A stretch of 64,000 nt of DNA. It comes from Aurelia coerulea (Eukaryota; Cnidaria; Scyphozoa; Semaeostomeae; Ulmaridae). This document shows, one piece after another, positions 34,640 to 45,954 of this stretch. The stretch is from the NCBI GenBank assembly GCA_039566865.1, contig CM076943.1, positions 38,634,663 through 38,698,662 of the forward strand, read 5' to 3'. The first letter of the stretch is position 1; every line of letters begins with the position of its first letter. The notes under the pieces were generated by a model. It worked only from the letters and a program-made list of their open reading frames with translations. It did not search any database and had not been told where the DNA came from. A program made the translations under genes and the position numbers.

Positions 34640-35310
34640 CCGTGATGCATTCTAAGCCAAAGTAAAGGATCTTTCTCAAAAATTTTCCTTGTGTGCTGAT
34701 TTAAAGCATAACTGTCACAAACGATCCTTGTTGCTAAAGTCAAGCATGATATTGGGAGAGGCATTCTAAGCCAAAGTAAGGGATCTGTCTTCAAAAATTT
34801 TCTTTTGCTCTGATTTATTGCATAACTGTCACAAACGATCAAGGTTTCCTTGTCGCTAATGGCAAGCATGATATTGGGAGATGCATCCTAAGCCAAAGTA
34901 AAAGGTCTTTCTTCAAAAATTTTCCTTGTGCGCTGATTCATAGCATTACTGTCACAAACGATCAAGGTTTCCTTGTCGCTAAAGGCAAGCATGATATTGG
35001 GAGATGCATTCTTAGCCAAAGTAAAAGATCTTTCTTCAAAAAAATGTTCCTTGTGCGCTGATTTATGGTATAACTGTCACAAAACGATAAAGGTTTCCTT
35101 GTCGCTAGAGGCAAGCATGATATTGGGAGATACATTCTAAGCCAAAGTAAGGGATCTGTCTTCAAAAATTTTCCTCATGCACTCATTTATAGCATAATTG
35201 TCACAAAACAAAACATCAAGCTTTCCTTGTCGCTAAAGGCAAGCATGATATTGGGAGATGCATTCTAAGCCAAAGTAAAGGGGTGGCCCCAAAAATTTTC
35301 CTGGGGACAC
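34640..35310. repeat. 122-128-bp satellite, about 5-6 copies
   Basis: GCATGATATTGGGAGATGCA recurs at 34744, 34866, 34989, 35115 and 35243 with small variations. Each unit also has TCTAAGCCAAAGTAA, a CAAAAATTTTCCTTGTG block and CATAACTGTCACAAA. Spacing of 122, 123, 126 and 128 bp shows indels, so it is older than the 127-bp array. The same satellite, inverted, is at 45360-45760, together with the same flanking unique sequence. Confidence 0.93.
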
Positions 35311-35739
35311 CCTCGTTTCAATACAGCTTAATTTACCCTGGCCACACCGCTGCTTGCTATACTTTCAGTCGGTCCAAAAAAATTTAGTCGGTCCAAAGTA
35401 TGTTGACACTCCCTCAAACAAAATTTGAATGTGCACCCCTGCAAATCCTGTCCGCCCTTTTTATTACTCTATCAAGTCAAAGGATTAAACCACTGCATTG
35501 CCATGTGCCACAATACATTCAAACCAGTCACTGCAAAATCTAACATCATATTACTATCATCTAATTTTTTCACAGGAGTCATATGACTCTGCCTACAGTT
35601 CATTTGAAGTAGGACAGAACAACCAAAAATTGAGAACATTTTCTCAAGTTCAGAAGTGTCAAACTGGGCCAAAACGTAAACCTAATGGTTTTTAAACGAT
35701 AATTGTTGACCGAGTGGCCATTCTGCAGCTCAAGATTCC

Positions 35740-36290
35740 ATATCACTGAAAGATATGGAGTCCAGTTTTGAATGGCTATATTTGTACAGTAGTTTCCTTT
35801 TTCCAATACAACATGTAATAATCTTTCTTAAATATTTAAAAATTTATAATAGAAAAATACAAGAACGAGCTTTAAGATTTTTATATCATGATCATTCAAG
35901 TTCATGAAGTGAGTAACTTTCCAAGTAAAGTAGGTGCACAATGCATATTTCCCGTTTGAAGGTCCTATGTGTAGAAATCTTAAAAACATTTATGAGCCTC
36001 TGTAAATCCCCTGTAAGTCCTTCATTTATGCAGGACATCTTTAAATTAAGATCATCAAACTACTTGTTGCAACAACATTTTGACTTACAGCATCAAAGGC
36101 CCAACAGGTAACTTTTGCCTCTAATAGTCTAAGGTCCCTTAAGCCTCAAATTTGGAACGGAGTACCAAATAAAATAAAGACAGCAGATAATCAGAATATT
36201 TTCAAAAGAATGATTGAAGAAAGGGATGGTCCAAACTGCAAATGTAAAGTCTGTAAATACGAATGAATCTATAGTCAGTCCTTCTGTGAA
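35740..36290 (+). pseudogene. Decayed LINE 3' end (RT C-terminus)
   Basis: Frame-shifted fragments of a second kind of LINE C-terminus can be read: QERALRFLYHDHSSS near 35870, MHISRLKVLCVEILKTFMSL near 35940-36000, SPSFMQDIFKLRSSNYLLQQ to 36075, and SLRSLKPQIWNGVPNKIKTA, then FKRMIEERDGPNCKCKVCK, ending at a TGA near 36267. The pattern (TMEIKRL-like, PSFM, SLR..GP.IWN.LP..IK, final W/RDG..C.C..C) is a familiar LINE ORF2 tail, different from the LINE at 32454. Confidence 0.8.
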
Positions 36291-37443
36291 TAGTAACTGT
36301 AAATATCATAAAAAGATCCTTTTCATGTAATATTTAGTCAATTATTTCCTTTATTTGTGTCTTTTGTTAATTTGTTCAGATTGGTTTTCTTTGTACATTT
36401 GTCAAAGCTAGAAATATATTTATCGATTTAAAATAAGTACAACAACAACAAATCCTTATTGATATAATTTCAATACAGACAATGTGACTTTCCACCTTCA
36501 ATAGAGCTGCCTTGCCATGGTCTTAGAATCTGATTTCTAATACCTTCCCACGTGATTCCTTTGTCTGGAGAGGTCTCAATGACATAAAATCCTGTTGTGT
36601 TGGCGAGCCTTGAGAATAGGTCAACAGCAAGAAGGTATTAGTTCCCAATTTCTAATACCTTGGTGGCTACTACACTGTGCTATGCTGTAGGAGCTATTAG
36701 TACCCCCAACATTCATATATGTGCCAGACTTCAGAATGAGCTTCCCCGCACCGAAATTAAAGAATGCAATCTGGCCCCATAATTATTTGGGCCAATTCAA
36801 TAACATAATTCTATGAGTCAAATTCATAAATTCAACACAGTTTATCCCAAACCACATCAAATTAATATATGCAAACTTGTTTCAGCTAATAAAAAATGGA
36901 GATATTTTGTAGCCTGGTAGCCCACTGATATCATATAATATATAAGTGTGGGAAGGGGGCTAAAAATAATCATAATAATGTAGTGCAAACTGTAGGCTAG
37001 TAGTAGTATCCTGTAACACATCTAAAACACCAGACTGGTGACTTTGCTACATGCACTGGGTGGGAGATAGATGGAGATAAAAATTAATGAGATTTGTGAA
37101 CAATTTTAGGTGAATTTCACTTCGGTGTATATACTGTATAGTTTGGAGTAGGTTTAAAATTTAATAAAGAGCGAGGCTTGTTTAAAATGTTGGCTCGGAG
37201 TTTAGAGGGGATTATAGAAAGGGGGCTAAATAGAGCTTTTACAGTACTTAGCAAAGTGAGAAGTTAAATAATAGGCCTAGACTAGAGTAACATAACAAAA
37301 AGAGGCCTAAAAAACCAAACAATAATAAGCTTTTAACTCATATAGTCTATGTATGGAGTTAGGGGTCCTACAACAGTCTACTCCTACTTTAACAATGATA
37401 ACTTATGAAGGTAAACGAGGCATAGACTTTTTGTTTCACTCAC

Positions 37444-37580
37444 CGAAATAGAATGGAGACATCAATCAACAACCTGGCCCTATGAAGCTGGAATATGTAG
37501 CGTTTACGATCGAAGCTTCCTTCTTGGGATTGGAAATTTGGCGCGAATGAGCAGGAATATCACGGCGCATGCGCTCATAT
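37444..37580 (-). promoter_or_regulatory. Candidate promoter and untranslated first exon, possibly of PIBF1
   Basis: A GC-richer island in AT-rich DNA holds TTTGGCGCGAA (about 37535), an E2F-type site, and GCGCATGCGC (about 37564), a perfect palindromic NRF1-type site. Reading the minus strand from there, CTCCATTCTATTTCG is followed by gtgagt at 37443-37438, a good splice donor. The nearest minus-strand gene is PIBF1, whose first coding exon has a possible acceptor at 31680. E2F and NRF1 sites are usual in promoters of cell-cycle and centrosomal genes. The element match is visible; the link to PIBF1 is inference. Confidence 0.4.
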
Positions 37581-37897
37581 ACCATTTTAGACCAAAGATC
37601 TACCGTAAAAAGCTCTACAAAGCCCCCTCTCTATTAAGCCCCCCCCCCCCACATATATACCAAATTCCAGAGATTACCAAAGATTTCCTATTTATTGAGC
37701 TAAAGAAGATTGCATGATAATTTTCATATTGATAATTCTTTGAGATAAAACTGTGTGAAAATTCGCAAAATGTGGTGTAAAAGTACTGGGAGAAGGGTTC
37801 TGGGTATTCTATAGACCTTTTTACTTCTTAAAAAAGAGGTTTGGATCGAGTGTCCAAATCTAGCATATTTTGCCAAAAGAAATGGAAACACGACCCC

Positions 37898-38730
37898 ACG
37901 GGGGAGGGTGTTCTTCCATGGTAAAGGTACCTGGGAATGTGCCGCGAGCAAGGGTATACTTTTTCGGACTTCTAGTCTAGCCAAGGGTATATTTTCTTGC
38001 AATTTTGGTCAGCAACGCCCGGAGGGGCTACTTGACCAGGTTCTGGTCGGGGACGTGCCATCGAAGCTTCAAACACATACCCGTTCCTTATACCACTTTT
38101 CTGAAAAAGCATACCCGACTTTATACCAATTTTTCGAAAAAGTACACCCGACCTTATACCAATTTTCCGAAAATGTATATCCGATCTTGTACTTTAACCA
38201 AAATCGTGAAAATCGATACCGTTCCTTATACCAAAATCGCGAACATCGATACCGTTCCTTATACCAAAATCGCGACAATCGATACCCTTCCCGATGGCAC
38301 GTCCCCGTACCCAAAATATGTGAAGTACCCCGCCCCCCCCCCTCGGGCAGCAACGGTCTAGCCAAGGGTATCATTTTTGACAATATTGGCCTAGCGAACG
38401 GTCATGATATCATATTTGGTACAAATTTGACAATATTGGTCGAGGAATTGGTCAAAATTGGTCTAGCAAAGGGTATCATTTTTGACAATATTGGCCTAGC
38501 GAACGGTCATGATATCATATTTGGTACAAATTTGACAATATTGGTCGAGGAAATGGTCAAAATTGGTCTAGCCAAGGGTACCATTTTCGTAAAAATTGGT
38601 TCAGACAATGGTTAAATTGGTCTAGCCAAGGGTACCATTTTCGTAAATATTGGTCTAGCCAACGGTACCCTTTTGAAGATGCTCGCGGCAGAACCCTATC
38701 CAAAATTTGGCCAATAACCCCCCCCCCCTT
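37898..38730. mobile_element. Poly-G/poly-C-bounded element, 8-10-bp target duplication (copy C)
   Basis: The element begins with ACGGGGGAGGG and ends with a C run and TT, and is flanked on both sides by ACACGACCCC (37888-37897 and 38731-38740). The interior has two near-identical segments of about 118 bp starting GGTATCATTTTTGACAATAT (38367 and 38484), and repeated GGTCTAGCCAAGGGTA. A complete inverted copy of element B is nested at about 38040-38345. Long open frames across it (for example 37908-38615) are repeat products with repeated [13 protein letters not shown] text, not a gene. Confidence 0.7.
38040..38345. mobile_element. Inverted copy of element B nested in element C
   Basis: GACGTGCCATCGAAGCTTC is at the left and GATGGCACGTCCCCGTACCC at the right, with ACCGTTCCTTATACCAAAAT units between. 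This is the reverse of 29773-30123, including the run of C before TCGGG. Both copies keep the same order of internal units. Confidence 0.78.
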
Positions 38731-38740
38731 ACACGACCCC

Positions 38741-39244
38741 CATCATTGATAGATACTTGCAAGCTCTGCGGCAAGAAGTTCCTTCGGATCTCAGAATACT
38801 TTTCAGAGAGTTAAGCAACGATAACTTTGCTCGAGTTGACTAAAGCGACTGGTTCAGTTTCAACACGCAAGTAACTTTTATTCGCTTTCTGGCCTTGTTT
38901 CTCGTTATTTTCAGTTGTCATTGGTCATTGGCTGATTTTGTTGTGTAAAAATGCGAGCATTGCAAAGGTTTCATTTTGTGACTTAGCAAATCGTTTGCGT
39001 TTCAAACGAATTCCAAGAAGAGAAGCATATTATGTGGCTGCTTGCAGGTAAATATATCTTGGTCGATTTAATAAAAATCTAGTAGGCCCGGGATTCCAGC
39101 AACTCAACATAATCATTTGAATTTCTTATTTATCTTCTGTGATATTTCGAAGATTTTTGATTGTTGTTGGAAGAAAGGGCTTCAAAAAGTTTATTTTCTT
39201 TCGTTTGGGATATTCTCCCGGGGGGCCACTTCTATACTTTCCTA
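38741..39244. other. Unassigned sequence with a possible start exon
   Basis: CCAAT-like boxes (ATTGGTCATTGGCTG near 38915) precede ATGTGGCTGCTTGCAG|gtaaat at about 39030-39046, which could be a short first coding exon (MWLLA, signal-peptide-like). No continuation exon is visible on the plus strand, so I do not call a gene. Confidence 0.25.
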
Positions 39245-40134
39245 CAGTATCAAGATAGGCACTAAATCCTTACTAGCTAACAAAATTGACACGTGACACG
39301 CTCTTAACCAATCAAATGGAGCCAGACACCAACCGGGAAATTTGAAATCTCAGATTTAGGCCCGTTTTGGGCGATTTGCCACCCTTCGCCAAAATATCAT
39401 AGGATAGAAGGGAAATCAATATTTTCAAAAAATTTCTTCACAGACCTATTCCCAATGCCCTAATGCATAGTCAATCAAGGCGCTATGAATTATTTCAAAA
39501 TTTGAAGAAATGCCAAAACTTTGAATTCGACCTCATTGTCACTGTAGCTTGTCATAGTAAACAGATAATTGATGACTGAAACGCATACTCATGGAGAATA
39601 AATATTTTGATTTGAAGGTCTCCTTCTGTGTGTCGAAGTATCTTCAAAACTTGTTCAAAAGATGCCAAAATTAGAGCACTATCTGGATCTTTTTTCAGTT
39701 TGAAACTGACATAAATACCTCAGGAGATATTCAAGATTCAATGCTGAGGGTAGAATGAACAACGGGAAAAGTTGTACTGTATGGGCCTAAAAAACCAAAC
39801 CGTCGTTATGAATAAGAGGCGAATTAAAAGGTACTTACATTTGTATCTTACAAAAAAGGACAACTAATCAAAATCGTGAAGCAGCACAAATGATAAACGT
39901 ACTTTAACTGGTTTTAATATCAAAATTCCACTTTTTGAACCGCATTCTACTGCCAGTTTCTCCAACAAATCGTTCATATTTCTTCTGCAAACAACATTGT
40001 CAAAAAGGCCCCCCACCAAAAGGAGCGCGAAAACGTCAATGTTCAGCCACATATATGCCAGCCATCGACAACTAACATACGATTCCAATGAATTTTGAAT
40101 AAGTAACAAATATATTTACTCTCCACTTTCCAGA

Positions 40135-40386
40135 ATGGCAAGAACTGCAACATCGAATGTGCAGAACGAAGGATTTGGTGATGTCCTCGCCGATAACACT
40201 TGTCCTCATGCCTTTATCCTATTCTGCTGTCATTTTTGCGAGATTATGAGTGGTAATCGTCAATTACATCAGCCAAAAACCTCGTATAAATTTATGAATG
40301 ACGGTCCTTGCTTTCAGCAGCGCAAAAGAAATGGCTGTCGTTTCTCCTCTTACCGTACAGTACAGTGTAGCAGGTACATGAAATAA
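40135..40386 (+). other. 83-codon open frame in the left palindrome arm
   Basis: Encodes an 83-residue frame starting MARTATSNVQNEGFGDVL, Cys-rich in the middle (FILFCCHFCEIM). The mirror copy at 44259-44008 (minus) is open over the same length with about ten changes. I recognise no domain. Conservation between arms may only reflect recent duplication or gene conversion, so this is a candidate transposon-encoded protein at best. Confidence 0.3.
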
Positions 40387-41105
40387 GTATGAAATGCTGA
40401 TATACGTAAGAAAGAATATAACAGCAACAAACGGAAGAAATGTACATTTTGTTTTTAATGTGAAAAAATAGATTGACCATTTCGACAAAATAACATTTGA
40501 AATACTATTTTTAAAGCTCTTCCATATCAATTTCACATTCTGTGGGGATGTTGTAGAAAAATATCTATCTTTGGGCTACTTGCATCAGAGCAAAGGTCAT
40601 CCATTAGAAAATCACCCTTTTATGGTCAAGCAACACAGCTGCAGCGACCAAAGCTGGACATTTATATCGCACTTGTAGACTCATGGAAACATGCAAGTAT
40701 TTTTCGTAAGATGGCAAAACTTTAAGTCAATGCATGTTTTTCGAAAGTTAAGAATCAACCCTACCTGAATTTAAAATGAGGAACCTTTGTAATTTGCAGT
40801 TTTAATTATCCCAGCACATTAAGAAATGTTTTTGCAATATACAGTTATAAGGTTATAGCAGCTATTTGGACATTATTATGAGTGTGAATTTGGGAGCCCT
40901 CTTGACAAGGCTAAATTAACTCTACACTTCTGGCATTAAAAATATAAGAAACATGCAAAAAACTGTTTTTGCTGTCAAACAGAAAATACATGAATGCTTC
41001 CATGAGTCTGCAAAGTACTATACAAATGTCAAGATTTCTGTTTGACAGCAAAACTTTAAGTCAATATTGAAAGTTTCTCTCAAAATCTTTGTACTCACCG
41101 AGCAG

Positions 41106-42087
41106 GGGCGGATCCAGACCGGTTTCACCGGTTTCCGTGCATCGGTCAGGTTTCCAAACCTAAGATAAATTTGTATTATCTGCCGGGTATCTGCCTAACT
41201 TTACAGAAAAGTAAAATAACTTGAACCTATTTTCACTCCGCAAGCCAGTTTCAAGTCAAAAGGTGATAGTCTTCATAGACATGACATAGGGTACTCCTAC
41301 ACAAAATTTCTCATAAACAATAAGCAACCTACATATGGCAGTCATTTGGCTTTATTTGCTATGGTTCTCCAGGAGGTATGTGATTCGAAACCTGCGTTAT
41401 CAGTTCAAGTTGCGCAACAGATTTCACATTTGATTCGCTTTGAATGGCTGTGACGTTTCGCAATTGTTTTGATATCAAGTCCTTGTAATCTGATGAACCA
41501 ATAAGGGTTGAGTGAACCTGTCCAGCGACTTCCGTGAACCGGTCGGCAATTGTTCGAAATCAGTGAACCTGTGTCGATTAGGAAGTAAACCGTTTCTGAA
41601 GGAAGTAAAATATGTTTGCAAAGGAAGTAGATTTTCATCGAATAGAACAAGAACGAGAAGGGCCAGCAGACGGGAATGGCTGACCCAGAAAAGGAAGATC
41701 TTTATCGACTTCACAGTGCCATCGAAGAGAAGAGTGAAGGAGAGATATAGCACACAAAACAAAAATACGAGTGTATTTTAGGAAGTTTTGAAGTTGAAGG
41801 AAGGCGTAAGAGAATTTAACTTAAATTTTAAGGGTCTGAGGGGTGACGAACATCGATGTGCACAGACATTCGTCGATAAAGGTATTATGCAGAGGATGGG
41901 GGTGGAAATTACATGGAAAAGCTCTCGACCTGCAACCCATCATTATTTATGTAAAAGGGCGTTGCCCTTGTTTTCCGAGAGTCTGAAAGGCGTGGTCACG
42001 AAAATTTTTTTTGGGGGCTTCGCCCCCAGACCCCCTTTTTTGCCCCCTATAAACCGGTCAGAATTCAGGGCTGGATCCGCCCCTGCC
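41106..42087. mobile_element. hAT-like MITE in the left arm
   Basis: Perfect inverted ends CAGGGGCGGATCCAG and its complement are a familiar hAT-type terminus. The flanks share CCGAG (5 bp) rather than the usual 8 bp, and TTGTACTCACCGAG occurs on both sides close by, so the insertion site was rearranged or misjudged. Internally CCGGTTTCACCGGTTTCCG and CCGGTCAG blocks occur near the ends. No transposase. Confidence 0.72.
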
Positions 42088-42456
42088 GAGTTGTACTCAC
42101 CGAGTACAAAAACTTCCGTAGGGGTTTAGGAGGTCTCTGTGATCTCCTGTGTCATTGTAAGAATCTAAGCAAATCTTATGCATTCATGCCATGATCTAGA
42201 TCAGGCAAGGAATATCATTTTAATTTTTGATGATCTCAGAGTTCAATTTCTTGAAACGAGCTTCATGCCAATCAAGTGGCCCAGAATAATTAAAATCTTT
42301 AATACTCGAGAATGTTTTCATTTTTCATTTGGTTCTTTTTGGTCAGGATTACTTGTATGATCTAGATGGTGGCATGAATGTATAAACATAGCTTTAAAAT
42401 TGTTATGAAGTGTTACAAAGACACAGGAGATCCCAGAGTGGTAGGCAATTTCTTAA

Positions 42457-43341
42457 CCCTATTCGTACTGGGGGGGGGGCGTTTTTCGCCCCCCCTGCCA
42501 GTTTTTGCTGCATTACGCTAAAACGACAAGAGATATAACCACCAGTTTTGGTGACTTTTACTCAAATTTCATAGGCAATTAAATTCTTAACATTTCATCG
42601 TTCTACCTCTGATCATGTGACCACAGTAATACCATATTTGGAGAGTAGTCAACAAAAAAAATCTTAAAATGTCCGTAGTTTTCGTGTCGTTTGCTTGATC
42701 GATCTCAAACATGCACCATTCGATTGCATTTGATGAGTACTTTCATTTGATATATAATTCTTTTAAATTTGCTGATGTCAGCAAAATTTAATATCTATGA
42801 CGTCATTCACATTTATGACGTCATTTACCTAATAAAGAAGTGTCAAATATAAATGTTTTTAGTCTAATTTGCTTCATCTTATTAATTTGATTCATTTTGA
42901 GTCTATATTTACTAGATAAAAGGGCAGGACTGGCAAAAACCTGCGATGAAAGTAAAAGCATGCAACAAAAGGCTAATTTAAGGCTAATTGTGCTAAAAAT
43001 AGAAACTAAAAAATTTTGCAAAGTATCTATATTTGAACTATGACATGTTTCCTACTATTTGAAACAAATTTGGAGAAAATCTGTTGAGTAGTTGATTAAA
43101 TAGAATTTTTCTGGTTAAGAAGGTATAAATTTGCCAATTTTCGTCAGTTTTTCGGTTGCCTAGCAACGAATCACGTGAATTATTAATTGTCATTGTTATA
43201 GTTGAATAGCCAATTGTCTAAAGAACAATAGGGGTAAGTCTTATTGTTATATCTTTTGTAGTTTTGGAGAAAAAGAGGGGGGGCGATAAAAACGCCCCCC
43301 CCAGTACAAAATACCTTAAAAATCGCCCAGTACAGATAGGG
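42457..43341. mobile_element. piggyBac-like MITE in the right arm
   Basis: TTAA at 42453-42456 and 43342-43345 flanks an 885-bp element whose ends are CCCTATTCGTACTGGG and, as complement of the right, CCCTATCTGTACTGGG. TTAA plus CCCTA is the canonical piggyBac start. The left subterminal region is a G-run then GCGTTTTTCGCC and a C-run, a strong hairpin; the right has GGGGGGGCGATAAAAACGCC. There is no transposase, so it would need one in trans. Confidence 0.82.
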
Positions 43342-44007
43342 TTAAACATTTGGGTAATTTTTCTACCAAAAATTTTTAAGTTTTAACCAAAAGATGTCTA
43401 GTGCCAGAAGCGTAGAGTTAATTTAGCCTTGTCAAGAGGGCTTCCAAATTACTTAGTAAGATCTCAAAACAAATAATGTCCAAATAGTTGCTATAACCTT
43501 TTAACTGTATAGTGCCAAAACATTTTTTGATGCGCTGGGAAATTATAACTGCAAATTATAAAAGTTCCTTAGCCTTTTGAATTCAGGTAGGGTTGCCTCT
43601 TAACTTTCGAAAAATTGAACCTACTGTTTCTTGTGAGCTGTTTCTTATAAAAAGATACATGCACTGACTTAAAGCTTTGCTATCTTACGAAAAATACGTG
43701 CATGCTTCCATGAGTCTACAATTGCGATATAAATGTCCAGCTTTGGTCGCTGCAGCTGTGTTGTTTGACCATAAAAGGGTGATTTTCTAATGGATGACCT
43801 CTGCTCTGATGCAAATAGCCCAAAGATAAATATTTTTCTACAACATCCCCACAGAATGTGAAATTGATATGAAAGAGCTTTAAAAATAGTATTTCAAATG
43901 TTATTTTGTCGAAATGGACAATCTATTTTTTCACATTAAAAACAAAATGTACATTTCTTCCGTTTGTTGCTATTATATTCGTTCTTACGTACATCAGCAT
44001 TTCATAC

Positions 44008-44259
44008 TTATTTCATGTACCTGCTACACTGTACTGTACAGTAAGAGGAGAAACGACGGCCATTTCTTTGGCGCTGCTGAATGAAAGGACCACCATTCAT
44101 AAATTCATACGAGGTTTTTGGTTGATGTAATTGACGATTACCACTCATAATCTCGCAAAAATGACAGCAGAACAGGATAAAGGCATGAGGACAAGTGTTA
44201 TCGACGAGGACATCACCAAATCGTTCGTTCTGCACGTTCGATGTTGCAGTTCTTGCCAT
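44008..44259 (-). other. 83-codon open frame in the right palindrome arm
   Basis: This is the mirror copy of the frame at 40135-40386, starting MARTATSNVQNERFGDVL and ending QCSRYMK, with about ten substitutions and no stops. See that entry for limits. Confidence 0.3.
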
Positions 44260-45359
44260 TCTGGAAAGTGGAGAGTAAATATATTTGTTACTTATTCAAA
44301 GTTCATTGGAATCGTATGTTAGTTGTCGATGGCTGGCATATATGTGGCTGAACATTGACGTTTTCGCGCTCCTTTTGGTGGGGGGCCTTTTGACAATGTT
44401 GTTGGAAGAAGAAATACGAACGATTTGTTGGAGAAACTGGCAGTAGAATGCGGTTCAAAAAGTGGAATTTTGATATAAAAACCAGTTAAAGTACGTTTAT
44501 CATTTGTGCTGCTTCACAATTTTGATTAGTTGTCATTTTTTGCAAGATACAAATGTAAGTACGTTTTAATTCGCCTCTTATTTTTAACGACTGTTTTCTT
44601 TTTTAGGCCCATACAGTACAACTTTTCCCGTTGTTCACTCTACCCTCAGCATGGAATATCTCCGGAGGTATTTATGTCAGTTTCAAACTGAAAAAAGATC
44701 CAGACAGTGCTCTAATTTTGACATCTTTTGAAGAAGTTTTGAAGATACTTCAACACACAGAAGGAGACCTTCGAATCAAAATATTTAGTCTCCATGAGTA
44801 TGCGTTTCAGTCATCAATTACATGTTTACCATGACAAACTACAGTGACAATGAGGTCGAATTCAAAGATTTTGCATTTCTTCAAATTTTGAAATAATTCG
44901 TAGCGCCCTTGATTGACTATGCATTAGGGCATTGGGAATAGGTCTGTGAAGAAATTTTTTGAAAATATTCATTTCCCTTGTATCCTATGATATTTTGGCG
45001 AAGGGTGGTAAATCGCCCAAAACGGGCCTAAATCTGAGATTTCAAATTTCCCGGTTGATTTCTGGCTCCATTTGATTGGTTTAGAGCGTGTCACGTGTCA
45101 ATTTTGTTAGCCAGTAAGGATTCAGTGCCTATCTTTATAGTATCATGCTCGTACAAAGGTTTAACATATGCACCCTAAACGCCGACCTGTTTTAGCGATA
45201 TACATACCCTAATCGCGGAAAATGTTCTTCAGAACATACCCTTTCCCGCGTAGAGCTTCTCAATTTTAGGTACCCTAATCGCTGACAAGTCAGTTATTAA
45301 AATTGCTAATATTGCCGGTGTGATTTGAAGAGGAGTACCCTGGGTACCAGACTCTCTAA

Positions 45360-45760
45360 AATATAATATTATAGATGCTACCGCAGTGGCTTGGCCAAGG
45401 TAAATTAAGTGGGGGTATTGAAACGAGAGGGTCTGGCGGCGAAGCCCTCGGGAAATTTTTTTTTGACACACCCTTTACTTTGGCTGATAATGCATCTCCT
45501 AATATCATGCTTACCAATAGCGACAAGAAAACTTGATAGTTTTGCGACAGTTGTCCAAGAAAGTAGAGCACGAAGAAAATTTTTGTGGAAACATCTTTTA
45601 CTTTGGCTTAGAAAGCATCTCCCAACATCATGCTTGCCATTAGTGGCAAGAAAAACTTTTTAGTTTTGTGTCATTTATCCTATACATCGGAGCACAAGGA
45701 CAATTTTTGAAGATGCATCTCTTACCATGGCGTAGAATGTATCCTCTGATTCCATTTTTG
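45360..45760. repeat. Inverted second locus of the 122-128-bp satellite
   Basis: CTTTACTTTGGCTGATAATG, ATCTCCTAATATCATGCTTA and CAATAGCGACAAG are the complement of the satellite at 34640-35310, in two to three diverged units about 126 bp apart (45487, 45613). The adjoining GGCCAAGGTAAATTAAG and ATTGAAACGAG are the complement of the flank at 35315-35350, so a larger element including flank was copied, not just the satellite. Confidence 0.85.
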
Positions 45761-45885
45761 CCAGTGCTAAAATAGAAGCTTTGACATTTCTCAGAAAATT
45801 CTTACCCAACCTATGCCAAGTCATTTGCTCCTCGGTTTTAAAAGGAATAGCCATCTTTCGAAAAAGGTGGTGGGGGCAATAACCC

Positions 45886-45954
<69 letters not shown>

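Larger units (their letters stand above)
39245..45150. mobile_element. Large fold-back palindrome, interrupted by two insertions
   Basis: The arms are long and similar in inverted orientation. For example GATAGGCACTAAATCCTTAC at 39256 mirrors the complement of the text ending near 45136; AAAAGGAGCGCGAAAACGTC near 40017 mirrors 44365-44384; and CTTGACAAGGCTAAATTAAC near 40903 mirrors GTTAATTTAGCCTTGTCAAG near 43417. The centre (42135-42435) is itself a hairpin around GATCTAGATCA. If the hAT-like insertion at 41106-42087 and the piggyBac-like one at 42457-43341 are removed, the two arms are each about 2 kb. This can be a fold-back transposon or a tail-to-tail duplication. I did not find a target duplication at its outer ends. 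Confidence 0.85.

Noticed and set aside
37908..38615. 235-codon plus-strand frame with repeated [13 protein letters not shown] text
   Set aside because: It lies entirely in nested G-bounded elements; the repeats in the protein are those of the DNA, and the opposite strand is open over the same stretch.
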